Shown here: positions 7,306 through 13,719 of the stretch, piece after piece
How the letters are laid out: every line of letters begins with the position of its first letter
How positions within the stretch are numbered: the first letter of the stretch is position 1
Origin: Oscillospiraceae bacterium
Lineage (GTDB): Bacteria; Bacillota; Clostridia; Oscillospirales; Ruminococcaceae
Reading direction: 5' to 3'
Length of the DNA stretch: 15,654 nucleotides
Assembly: GCA_003516865.1 (NCBI GenBank)
Contig: DPBR01000045.1
Span: forward strand, 23,436-39,089
Position numbers and translations under genes: made by a program
The notes under the pieces: generated by a model
The model's input: the letters and a program-made list of their open reading frames with translations, nothing else
Databases searched by the model: none
What the model was told of the DNA's origin: nothing

Positions 7306-8052
7306 TTATCCTCCGATTACGGGAAATTCGCTGTCGTCAAAATTAAATCCGCCGTTGTTATTGTTATTGTCGGGTTCGGTGATTACGGCGAGATTTTTGG
7401 GGGAAGTTCCGAAAAGCTGCTTTATCGCGCTGTCTATCTTTTCGTATTCGGAAGCCGCAAGCTTCGCCTCGTCCTCGGCATAAATCTCTCCGGAAGCGGC
7501 AGCGCCGGCTGTGATGTACATTACGATATCGTCATACTTGAATATTCTCGTGCCCTCGACTTTTGCCACATCAAACGGATATTGACGAATATAGCTTATA
7601 TTCTGCGCGAAATAGTTGTTGAGGATTTGAACCGCTTCATCTGCATAACCTTCCCTGCAATTTACAACAGCCACCATATCCTGACAATAAATCGTCGGCT
7701 TCTTCAAAACGTAGCTCTCGATTTTATCGCCGTCAAGCCAGCCTATACAGGAAAGATTTGCTTCTTCCGCGGGAACGACCTCCGTGCAAAGATAACCCTC
7801 TCCGAGCGCTTTTGCAATTGCCGCTTCAACCTCGGCGGGAGTTATCGTCTTGTTTTCATCGGGCTTGTCCGTGGAGTTGTTGTCGGTTGTGCTTGAAGAA
7901 TTGTTGTCGCTCTTGCTTGACGAGGAATTGTTGTCAGACTTGCTTGAGGAGCTGCTTGACGTGCTTTGAGAATTGTCGCCCGCATTGTTTGAGCGGCCCG
8001 CGAACGCGAGAATTAAGGACGCTGTAAGAGCAATTGTGAGAATTTTTTTCAT
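7306..8052 (-). CDS. DUF4358-like exported protein with altered lipobox
   Basis: This 248-residue protein has a clear N-terminal export signal: charged MKK then a hydrophobic core to residue 18. The end of the signal reads AFAGRSNN. A lipoprotein would have Cys at position 20, but the codon is CGC (Arg), one transition from TGC. AFA before Gly19 could instead serve signal peptidase I. Residues 28-61 form a Ser/Asn/Asp/Lys linker with two tandem SSSSKSDNN units (27-bp DNA repeats at 7900-7953). The globular part from about 70 to 235 resembles the DUF4358 domain, which is common in envelope proteins of Clostridia and often near MBOAT/DHHW genes; the tail is Asn-rich. AGAGGT precedes the ATG. 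It is the first gene of the operon, one base from the MBOAT gene, suggesting an accessory role in envelope acylation. The family call comes from recall of its pattern. Confidence 0.85.
   Translation of the reverse strand: MKKILTIALTASLILAFAGRSNNAGDNSQSTSSSSSSKSDNNSSSSKSDNNSSSTTDNNSTDKPDENKTITPAEVEAAIAKALGEGYLCTEVVPAEEANLSCIGWLDGDKIESYVLKKPTIYCQDMVAVVNCREGYADEAVQILNNYFAQNISYIRQYPFDVAKVEGTRIFKYDDIVMYITAGAAASGEIYAEDEAKLAASEYEKIDSAIKQLFGTSPKNLAVITEPDNNNNNGGFNFDDSEFPVIGG
7900..7953 (-). repeat. Two tandem 27-bp repeats encoding SSSSKSDNN
   Basis: Two adjacent 27-bp units (7927-7953 and 7900-7926) encode the same nine residues in the Ser/Asn linker of the DUF4358-like protein. They differ at several mostly silent or shuffled serine codons, so the duplication is not recent. 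Confidence 0.75.
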
Positions 8053-8123
8053 TTTAAAATACCTCTTTCGTTATTTTTTTGAAGGCCTTTTTCGCCTTTC
8101 TGTACATATAACGACCGAGATAA

Positions 8124-8172
8124 AAAAAATGTCGGATATTTCAAAAAATTTTTTGAAACTCCGACATTTTTT
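8124..8172 (-). terminator. Long hairpin terminator of the first ECF operon
   Basis: A 13-bp outer stem (8124-8136 with 8160-8172, core GTCGGA/TCCGAC) encloses a perfect 20-bp AT palindrome (8139-8158). On the minus strand it is followed by eight T residues (8129-8122). The stop codon of the anti-sigma gene (8171-8173) lies on the stem's edge. It should separate the sigma operon from the DUF4358 operon downstream, unless read through. Confidence 0.85.
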
Positions 8173-8821
8173 ATTTAATAAGATTATAGACGCTTATAAA
8201 ATCAATTTCTGAAATCTCGCTGCTGTTCACAAGATAATAATTCGCGCTTCCGTTTGTCCAGAACATCTTGTATATCGTATAATCAATACCCCTCAGCGTT
8301 TCGAGAACGGCGTTGTTCTCGGCGTCAAGCTGTTTTCGCGCGATAACCGTTTCGTTTACTCCCGAAAAATCGCCGCTTTGTCTTGAAAATCTCAATAAAT
8401 ATGAGTCGCCGTTAACCTCAAACCGAACGTCGCCGATGCTTCCGTCCATAATGCAGAATTCGGCATTTTTCGCTTCTTTGGGAATTTTGAAGTCAATTTC
8501 AAGCTCTTTTCGCAGCTCATCTTCGGTTATCTCTTCGCCGAAAGGATTTCCCACAATAACGTTGCTTTCGTCGTCAACGGGAAGCTGATTTTGCCTTGAT
8601 ACAAACACAATTCCAACCGCAGCGGCGACAATGCAAGCCGCAATCGGAGCCGCCCATCGCGCAATTTTTGCAAACAAAACGGGCTTCTTTTCCGTTTTTT
8701 GAGCAGATTCGGCGTTCTGTTCAGCCGCTTTGCGCTTTATATTCCGAAACATTCTCTCCCGCGCGCCGTCCGCAGGCTCGATTTTATCAATTTCTTCTCT
8801 TATCGGATTTTTTTCGCTCAT
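8171..8821 (-). CDS. Membrane anti-sigma-like protein, partner of the ECF factor
   Basis: This 216-residue protein has a charged cytoplasmic N-terminus (1-50), one membrane segment (about 56-76, WAAPIAACIVAAAVGIVFV) and an external domain of about 140 residues. The external part, with VNGDSYLLRFSRQSGDF and a late MFWTNGSANYYLV stretch, has the look of the DUF4367-type domains found in Firmicute anti-sigma proteins. It starts inside the sigma gene's stop (ATGA overlap at 8818-8821), the usual arrangement for a sigma/anti-sigma pair. No zinc-binding HxxxCxxC motif is present, so it is not a ZAS-type anti-sigma factor. The likely role is to hold the sigma factor at the membrane until an envelope signal is sensed. 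The stop codon overlaps the terminator stem. Confidence 0.85.
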   Translation of the reverse strand: MSEKNPIREEIDKIEPADGARERMFRNIKRKAAEQNAESAQKTEKKPVLFAKIARWAAPIAACIVAAAVGIVFVSRQNQLPVDDESNVIVGNPFGEEITEDELRKELEIDFKIPKEAKNAEFCIMDGSIGDVRFEVNGDSYLLRFSRQSGDFSGVNETVIARKQLDAENNAVLETLRGIDYTIYKMFWTNGSANYYLVNSSEISEIDFISVYNLIK

Positions 8822-9294
8822 TCGTATTCGCCTCCCAGTTTATCTTTAAGCAGCTTTCGCGCGTTCCGCATCTGATTGCGTATCGTCGACGGCGGTCTGC
8901 CGAGAATTTCGGCTATCTCGTCCGTTTGGTACCCCTCGTAATAGTACAGCCATATTACGTCCTTATACTTCACGGGCAGGCTCTGGACCGCCTCCAGAAC
9001 ATCGCCTCTGTCCTCCTGTTCGGGCGCGGCAAGCTCCGGTTCGTCGTCAATCGGCATAACCGCCTTGCGCTTCCACCCTTTCAGCCTGTCCTTGCAGAGG
9101 TTTATTGCCGCAACGGTAAGCCATTTTCTCTCGTGAACCTCGTCGTCGAACGTAATTTCGCCAGTCAGCACTTTCACGAAAACGTCCTCCGCGCAATCCT
9201 CCGCATCGGAAGCAGATTTCATATATGTAAAACACAGCTTGTAAACGTATTTCCAGTGCCGCTCATAAAACGCTTCAAATTCCGCGTCGGTCAT
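8818..9294 (-). CDS. ECF-type RNA polymerase sigma factor (158 aa)
   Basis: This 158-residue protein has the two-domain structure of ECF (sigma-70 family group 4) factors. Region 2 spans about 5-75 (FYERHWKYVYKLCFTYMKSA, DAEDCAEDVFVKVL). Region 4 spans about 98-152 (SLPVKYKDVIWLYYYEGYQT, then the helix-turn-helix EIAEILGRPPSTIRNQMRNA). It directs RNA polymerase to a small regulon, often including envelope-stress genes. AAGGAGGG (9303-9310) lies 8 bases before the ATG at 9294. The gene has a good sigma-A promoter, so it is at least partly expressed by housekeeping polymerase. It overlaps the membrane partner gene by ATGA. It is clearly different in sequence from the second ECF factor at 10899. 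Confidence 0.95.
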   Translation of the reverse strand: MTDAEFEAFYERHWKYVYKLCFTYMKSASDAEDCAEDVFVKVLTGEITFDDEVHERKWLTVAAINLCKDRLKGWKRKAVMPIDDEPELAAPEQEDRGDVLEAVQSLPVKYKDVIWLYYYEGYQTDEIAEILGRPPSTIRNQMRNARKLLKDKLGGEYE

Positions 9295-9355
9295 CGGAGT
9301 ATCCCTCCTTACTGTTATAACGATTTATCCTGCCGAATTGTCGGGCATTTTTATC

Positions 9356-9384
9356 ATTATAACACAATTTTTTCGCTTTTTCAA
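9356..9384 (-). promoter_or_regulatory. Sigma-A promoter of the first ECF operon
   Basis: Read on the minus strand, TTGAAA (9384-9379) and TATAAT (9361-9356) are separated by 17 bases. The start would lie near 9349, giving a leader of about 55 bases before the ATG at 9294. Confidence 0.8.
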
Positions 9385-9459
9385 TACGATTTTTTTCGCC
9401 AAAAAGCGCTCTTTGTGATAATTTTTCATTTTTCACAACCCATAGCGGCGTTTTTATGT

Positions 9460-9465
9460 TATAAT
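9460..9465 (+). promoter_or_regulatory. Probable -10 box for the phosphatase genes
   Basis: TATAAT lies 56 bases upstream of the phosphatase ATG at 9521, in the right place for its promoter. No good -35 hexamer stands 16-18 bases before it. An inverted repeat TTGTGA-N14-TCACAA (9413-9438) occupies that region and could bind an activator. Start site and regulation are inferred. Confidence 0.45.
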
Positions 9466-9520
9466 AAGTATATTGAATTTTTAAAACCGAAATCGGCAAG
9501 TATTATCAAAGGAGATTGTT

Positions 9521-10216
9521 ATGACTTACGTTATGAGCGATATTCACGGAATGTATGATAAATATGCAGAAATTCTTCGTAAAATCGACTTTAAAGAAAG
9601 CGACGAGCTTTATGTGATAGGCGACGCTGTGGACCGCGGAGCGGCGCCTATGAAGGTTTTGCTCGATATGATGAACCGGAAAAACGTGTATCCGCTTATG
9701 GGAAATCACGACTTAATTGCGCTAAATTTTCTCCCGAAAGTGAACAAATCGCTTGCGGAAAACGGCGGCACGCTTGACGATTGTCTTTCACAGACGCTTA
9801 GGATTTGGATTAACAGCGGCGGAAAGACAACGGTTTCGGATTTTTGCAAACTCGACGCAGACGGCAGAAAAAAGGTTATCGATTATCTGAAAGAATTTAC
9901 GCTTCTGGAAGCGGTTGATATCGGAGAAAAATCTTATGTGCTCGTTCACGCAGGGTTTGGAAATTACAGGCACGGAAAAAAGTTAAGCGAATACACGGAC
10001 GACGACTTGCTTTCCTGCCGCCCCGACCCGTCGGAGGAGTATTTTGAGGATAAAAGCGTATTCACGGTTATGGGACATACTCCCACGCAGTATTTTTCGG
10101 GAAAAACCGAAATCTACAAAAACGGCAGAAATATCTTTATTGACTGCGGCGCGTGCTACCCGAAAGGACGGCTGGCGTGTCTTTGTCTTGATACGCTCGA
10201 AGAATTTTACGCATGA
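9521..10216 (+). CDS. PPP-family serine/threonine protein phosphatase
   Basis: This 231-residue metallophosphatase shows the full PPP set: SDIHG (6-10), GDAVDRG (34-40), GNHD (61-64), HAGF (143-146) and GHTPT (185-189). Asp7, His9, Asp35, Asn62, His143 and His186 would bind the two active-site metals, and Arg39 the phosphate. The length matches the compact bacterial PPP enzymes related to phage lambda phosphatase and PrpE. It should remove phosphate from Ser/Thr residues of proteins, or possibly from small phosphorylated molecules. AAGGAG (9509-9514) lies 6 bases before the start. The second phosphatase follows after 103 bases with no clear terminator between them, so both may share one transcript. 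No kinase gene is present here. Confidence 0.94.
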   Translation: MTYVMSDIHGMYDKYAEILRKIDFKESDELYVIGDAVDRGAAPMKVLLDMMNRKNVYPLMGNHDLIALNFLPKVNKSLAENGGTLDDCLSQTLRIWINSGGKTTVSDFCKLDADGRKKVIDYLKEFTLLEAVDIGEKSYVLVHAGFGNYRHGKKLSEYTDDDLLSCRPDPSEEYFEDKSVFTVMGHTPTQYFSGKTEIYKNGRNIFIDCGACYPKGRLACLCLDTLEEFYA

Positions 10217-10319
10217 TTTTTTCCGCAAATATTACGGATTTCGCCCTTTTTTCGCGGAAATATACGTTTTCTGTCTGCAAATCGCTGCATTTTTCATCTT
10301 TTTGAAAGGAATTTACCCG

Positions 10320-10778
10320 ATGTACAAGATACTATTCGTCTGCCACGGCAACATTTGCCGTTCGCCTATGGCTGAGTTTATTTTCAATGATATTGCAAAA
10401 AGACGCGGATTTACGGGCGTTTTCGCGGAATCCGCGGCAACGTCCTCCGAGGAACTTGGAAACAGCGTCCACAGAGGAACCGCGGCTATTCTGAGCAGGC
10501 TCGGCATCGACTTTTCGGCGAAACGCGCCCGCCAAATCACGCGCGGCGATTTCACGAAATTCAACCTAATTGTCGCTATGGACAGCGCAAATATCCGCAA
10601 TTTACAGCGGCTTTCGCCTCCCGAAAGCTGCGTGATAACGCGGCTTCTCGACTTCACCGACAACCCCCGCGATATCTCCGACCCTTGGTATACGGGCGAT
10701 TTTGAGCGTACATACCGCGATATTCTGGACGGCTGCGAGAGCCTTTTCGCGTATCTCAGCGACAACAAAATAATTTGA
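10320..10778 (+). CDS. Low-molecular-weight protein-tyrosine phosphatase
   Basis: This 152-residue enzyme starts at 10320, where AAAGGA lies 9 bases upstream and the family motif begins within ten residues. A frame open from 10044 overlaps the previous gene and is rejected as an extension. The P-loop VCHGNICRS (7-15) supplies nucleophile Cys8 and Arg14, and DPWYTGDFERTY near residue 120 supplies the general acid Asp. These are the defining features of the family. Typical partners are tyrosine phosphoproteins such as BY-kinases controlling exopolysaccharide export, though arginine phosphatases (YwlE type) share the same fold. Substrate specificity is therefore not assigned. It lies just downstream of the PPP phosphatase and upstream of the second ECF sigma gene. 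Confidence 0.94.
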   Translation: MYKILFVCHGNICRSPMAEFIFNDIAKRRGFTGVFAESAATSSEELGNSVHRGTAAILSRLGIDFSAKRARQITRGDFTKFNLIVAMDSANIRNLQRLSPPESCVITRLLDFTDNPRDISDPWYTGDFERTYRDILDGCESLFAYLSDNKII

Positions 10779-10898
10779 GCGTATTTTGGCAATATTTTGA
10801 TATTTTTCTGCGATATTTTTGAAAAAACGAAAGATTTTACTCTGAAAAATCATCTTATTATACAGAAAAGCTTTTCAATAACTTTCGGAGGTGAATAA

Positions 10899-11453
10899 AT
10901 GGACGATGAGAACATAATCAAGCTGTTTTTTAACAGAAACGAATCCGCTATTCACGAAATTGAACAAAAATACGGAAATCTTTGCCTGTGCGTTGCAAAC
11001 AGAATTCTTAAAAACGCCGAGGACAGCGAGGAGTGCGTTAACGACGCGTTCCTTAACGTCTGGAACTCAATTCCTCCAACAAAACCGGACAATCTCAAAG
11101 GCTTTGTCTGCAAAATAACAAGAAATCTCGCGCTTATGCGTCTGCGGCACGATAGCCGTCAAAAACGCTCGGCAGAGCTTTCGGTTTCGCTTTCGGAGCT
11201 TGATGAGGTTCTTCCCGATAACCGAATAAATCCGTCTGTTGACGATGGGGAAATTGCAGAAGCAATCAATTCTTTTCTCTTAAAGCAGCGTCCGCACGTC
11301 CGCAAGATTTTCGTACTTAAATACTTCTATTTTTACACGCAGAAAGAAATCGCGGAGCATTTTTCATTCAGTGAGAATAAGGTTAATTCCATTCTTTTCA
11401 GAACACGGAAAAAGCTTCGCGAATACCTCGAAAAGGAGGGTATCGAAATATGA
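10899..11453 (+). CDS. ECF-type RNA polymerase sigma factor (184 aa)
   Basis: This is a second ECF sigma factor, 184 residues. Region 2 covers about 5-85 (NAEDSEECVNDAFLNVWNSI, then NLKGFVCKITRNLAL). Region 4 covers about 118-178, with VLKYFYFYTQKEIAEHFSFS forming the start of the helix-turn-helix and ILFRTRKKLREYL the recognition end. GGAGGTGA (10887-10894) lies close before the ATG. The stop overlaps the next start as ATGA, so it pairs with the membrane protein downstream. Its promoter is not clear: TATTAT at 10856-10861 is a possible -10 box without a good -35, which would fit dependence on another or its own sigma factor. Sequence and length differ from the factor at 8818, so this is not a local duplication. 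Confidence 0.95.
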   Translation: MDDENIIKLFFNRNESAIHEIEQKYGNLCLCVANRILKNAEDSEECVNDAFLNVWNSIPPTKPDNLKGFVCKITRNLALMRLRHDSRQKRSAELSVSLSELDEVLPDNRINPSVDDGEIAEAINSFLLKQRPHVRKIFVLKYFYFYTQKEIAEHFSFSENKVNSILFRTRKKLREYLEKEGIEI

Positions 11454-12175
11454 AAATATCACGAATTGCCGAGGCTCTCGGCTCAATCAGCGATGAAATC
11501 AGCCGCGAGGCTATCGAAGAAATCGAAGCAAAGTCAGACAATGTTTCCGCGCAGAAACCCAGAATTGTCCGCTCCGAAGCGCCCCGCAAAGTGCCTTTCA
11601 TAATCGCGGCGGCAAGCCTTTGCGCTGCGGCGGCTATCGCGTTTCCGATTTACTTCTCGGCGCTCGGAAACAAGAATATCGCAAATTCGGAAGCGACAGA
11701 AAGCGGGTCGGCGCCGATTCCCGAAGCAGAGTTTTTGTTCAGCCTAAGAGATGATAATAATTTATGGGACGAAACACGAAAATTCACCGTTCCCGAATAC
11801 GAGGACGCTGAGTTCTTGTGGACAGCCGACCGCATTTGTTCGAACGGCAAAACGCTGATTGGGGGAATGCCCGTCTGGAGCGTTTATCTTGCTGATTTGA
11901 ACGGCGACGGAAAGCGCGAAATCGTGTCGGAAGTTTCGATTGGTTCAGGAATTATCAGCCAAGGAATATGCGCCTGCGATTTCTCGAAAAAAAAGCTCTA
12001 TATGCTTCAGCTTCAAAATCCCGTTCCCAGCGAATGTTCGCTGTTTCTCAACAACGGCGAGCTGTGGGTTCGCGAGAAAAAATACAGCGGCGATGAAATT
12101 ATAACCGAAAGAAAGCTTTCACTTTCGGAAATGAAAGGATATGACCTCAACGCCGAAAAATCTCCGAATGTATAA
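11450..12175 (+). CDS. Membrane partner of the second ECF factor, with FG-GAP-like external domain
   Basis: This 241-residue protein has an acidic cytoplasmic N-terminus (1-47), one membrane segment (about 48-71, VPFIIAAASLCAAAAIAFPI) and an external domain of about 165 residues. The external part contains VYLADLNGDGKREIVSEVSI (145-164), an Asp/Asn-rich loop of the FG-GAP or EF-hand calcium-binding kind, with Asp149, Asn151 and Asp153 as likely ligands. Similar domains occur at the ends of Clostridia anti-sigma and BlaR-like proteins. It starts within the sigma stop codon (ATGA), the standard arrangement for an anti-sigma factor. No zinc anti-sigma motif is visible. The likely role is membrane sequestration of the sigma factor with an external sensor, inferred mainly from context. 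A terminator follows. Confidence 0.85.
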   Translation: MKISRIAEALGSISDEISREAIEEIEAKSDNVSAQKPRIVRSEAPRKVPFIIAAASLCAAAAIAFPIYFSALGNKNIANSEATESGSAPIPEAEFLFSLRDDNNLWDETRKFTVPEYEDAEFLWTADRICSNGKTLIGGMPVWSVYLADLNGDGKREIVSEVSIGSGIISQGICACDFSKKKLYMLQLQNPVPSECSLFLNNGELWVREKKYSGDEIITERKLSLSEMKGYDLNAEKSPNV

Positions 12176-12221
12176 TATTCCCGTTGAGAAAGACAAAAAG
12201 CGTTCAGCTCCCACAGTCAAA

Positions 12222-12256
12222 AACACCGCCGGGCAAAACCGGCGGCGTTCTTTATA
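12222..12256. terminator. Bidirectional terminator between second ECF operon and alcohol dehydrogenase
   Basis: AACACCGCCGG (12222-12232) pairs with CCGGCGGCGTT (12239-12249) around GCAAAA. In plus-strand RNA one A-C mismatch interrupts the stem, which is followed by CTTTAT. In minus-strand RNA that pair becomes a G-U and the stem runs into GTTTTTG. It therefore serves both convergent operons and looks stronger for the minus-strand one. Confidence 0.88.
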
Positions 12257-12271
12257 TGCGATTTTGCGGAA

Positions 12272-13441
12272 TTACAAGCTTTCCCTGAAAACTTCCATAA
12301 TCTCCGCTTTTGTAAGCGGCTTATATCCTCCGCTCATGGGAATGGTGAGTTCCGCAAGCTTTTCGAGGTCGGCTTCGGAAGCCCCAAGCTCCGAAATATT
12401 CATAACAACGCCTATTTCTTTCATCCACTTTTCCATCTCGGAAAGACCTTCCGCTGCAATCTGCTCTTTGGATTTTCCGTCGGAAGATACATTCCACACA
12501 TTCTCCGCAAATCTCACAAACTTGTCAAGTCCATACGGCATAATATAGCGATAATATGCGAGAGAAACAGCGGAAAGCGTCATTCCGTGAGTGGCGTTTG
12601 TGTAGCCGCCCAGAGCCTGTCCGAGCATATGCACCGTCCAGTCGGTTGATTTTCCCATTTTAAGCAGCGTGTTCAGCGCCCATGTCGCAGTCCACATAAT
12701 GTTGCTTCTCGCCTCGTAATCCTGCGGATTTTTGACGGCAATCCTGCTTGAATGAACAACCGAACGCATAAGCCCCTCGGCAATATAATCTGTGGTATTA
12801 TCATCGTTTCCCGAAAAATACTGCTCGCAGATGTGATTGAAGATATCGTAAATTCCCGCAGCCATCTGATATTCCGGCAAAGTCATGGTATATTTCGGAT
12901 TAAGCACCGTAAACCTCGGCATTACATCTTCGCTTGCAAAAACGTGACCTATCTTCTGCTTCGTTTTTTCGTTCGTGATAACAGAACCCGCGTTCATCTC
13001 CGAGCCTGTTCCCGCCATTGTAAGAACGCAGCCTACGGGGATAATTTTACAGTCGGGTTCTTCAAAACGCACATAGTATTTTTCCCAGGGGTCGCCGTTA
13101 CAGTTCACCGAAACCGCGACAGCCTTTGAATAGTCGCAGACCGAGCCTCCGCCGACTGCAAGAATTAAGTCGGCGTTGTGCTTTTTCGCAATTTCAACGC
13201 CCTCGTAAAGCTTTGAAAGCGTGGGATTTGGCATTACTCCGCTTATCTCGGCGACGTTCTTTCCGCATTTTTGCAAAATACCGACAAACTCGTCGTAAAT
13301 CCCGTTCTTTTTTATTGAGCCTCCGCCGTAAACAAGAACAACATTCTTGCCGTACTTAGGCAGTTCCTCGTTCAGATTTATCAGAGAATCCTCTCCGAAG
13401 TAAAGCTTGGTTGGATTGCAGTATGTGAAATTTCCAAGCAT
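12272..13441 (-). CDS. Iron-containing alcohol dehydrogenase (YqhD/butanol dehydrogenase type)
   Basis: This 389-residue enzyme is a group III metal-dependent alcohol dehydrogenase. GGGS at 97-100 marks the nucleotide-binding loop and AGTGSE (143-148) is conserved. The metal ligands are visible as Asp199 and His203 (IYDIFNHICEQYF), His271 (TVHMLGQALGG) and His285 (NATHGMTLS), the same order and spacing as in E. coli YqhD. Such enzymes reduce aldehydes to alcohols, usually with NADPH, in fermentation or detoxification. The length is full. AAGGAG (13450-13455) lies 8 bases before the ATG. It is the last gene of a flavodoxin - chimeric gene - dehydrogenase operon divergent from a LysR regulator. 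E. coli yqhD is likewise next to an aldo/keto reductase gene, which supports an aldehyde or redox-stress role. True metal and substrate are not determined. Confidence 0.95.
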   Translation of the reverse strand: MLGNFTYCNPTKLYFGEDSLINLNEELPKYGKNVVLVYGGGSIKKNGIYDEFVGILQKCGKNVAEISGVMPNPTLSKLYEGVEIAKKHNADLILAVGGGSVCDYSKAVAVSVNCNGDPWEKYYVRFEEPDCKIIPVGCVLTMAGTGSEMNAGSVITNEKTKQKIGHVFASEDVMPRFTVLNPKYTMTLPEYQMAAGIYDIFNHICEQYFSGNDDNTTDYIAEGLMRSVVHSSRIAVKNPQDYEARSNIMWTATWALNTLLKMGKSTDWTVHMLGQALGGYTNATHGMTLSAVSLAYYRYIMPYGLDKFVRFAENVWNVSSDGKSKEQIAAEGLSEMEKWMKEIGVVMNISELGASEADLEKLAELTIPMSGGYKPLTKAEIMEVFRESL

Positions 13442-13456
13442 CCTTATTTCTCCTTA

Positions 13457-13714
13457 TTAATCGTGAATTTTCCAGCCATTAAGCCATTTTGCCGTTTGAG
13501 TGCTGAAATGGTCGACAATCTCGCTTCGCCCGATATCAAGCGCGTTTATCTTCGCCATCTCATCGTCTGTAAGCGTGAAATCCCATATATCAAGGTTTTC
13601 CGCCATTCTTTCGATATGCTCGGTTGAAAGCATATTCAGATAGCTTTTCCCGACAAAATAATCCGCATATGCCGTGTTTTCATTCCCCACAGGAAAAACG
13701 CTCATTTCTTCCAT
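13457..13714 (-). pseudogene. Chimeric remnant: cupin N-terminus fused to aldo/keto reductase C-terminus (85 aa)
   Basis: The 85-residue frame is an in-frame chimera. Residues 1 to about 32 (SVFPVGNENTAYADYFVGKS and following YLNMLSTE) match the start of cupin-domain proteins common in Clostridia redox clusters, but the metal-binding barrel is absent. From about 33, HIERMAENLDIWDFTLTDDE, INALDIGRS and AKWLNGWK match the last ~53 residues of aldo/keto reductases, without catalytic Tyr, Lys or His. The junction is near 13619-13627. An internal deletion removing the end of one gene and most of the next explains this. AAAGGAGTG lies 8 bases before the chosen ATG at 13714; an in-frame ATG at 13735 overlaps the flavodoxin end and lacks such a site. 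The frame is still open with normal translation signals and keeps 5- and 15-base gaps to its neighbours. It is unlikely to be an enzyme. Family matches come from recall. Confidence 0.72.
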
Positions 13715-13719
13715 TGCGC

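Noticed and set aside
7216..7896. 226-codon plus-strand open frame
   Set aside because: It is antisense to the DUF4358 and MBOAT genes, with no start signals of its own.
8082..8098. Small hairpin AAGGC/GCCTT in the leader of the DUF4358 gene as a riboswitch
   Set aside because: Only a 5-bp stem with a 7-base loop and no recognised aptamer; likely incidental.
8596..9558. 320-codon plus-strand open frame opposite the first ECF pair
   Set aside because: It is antisense to two genes with clear sigma-factor and membrane-partner features and overlaps the next gene's start; no family signature or ribosome site.
10044..10319. Upstream extension of the tyrosine phosphatase
   Set aside because: It overlaps the PPP phosphatase in another frame; the catalytic motif lies at the usual position from the ATG at 10320.
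10217..10319. Inverted repeat TTTCCGC (about 10220) / GCGGAAA (about 10260) between the two phosphatases as a terminator
   Set aside because: The loop is about 27 bases and no T-run follows the right arm; too weak to call.
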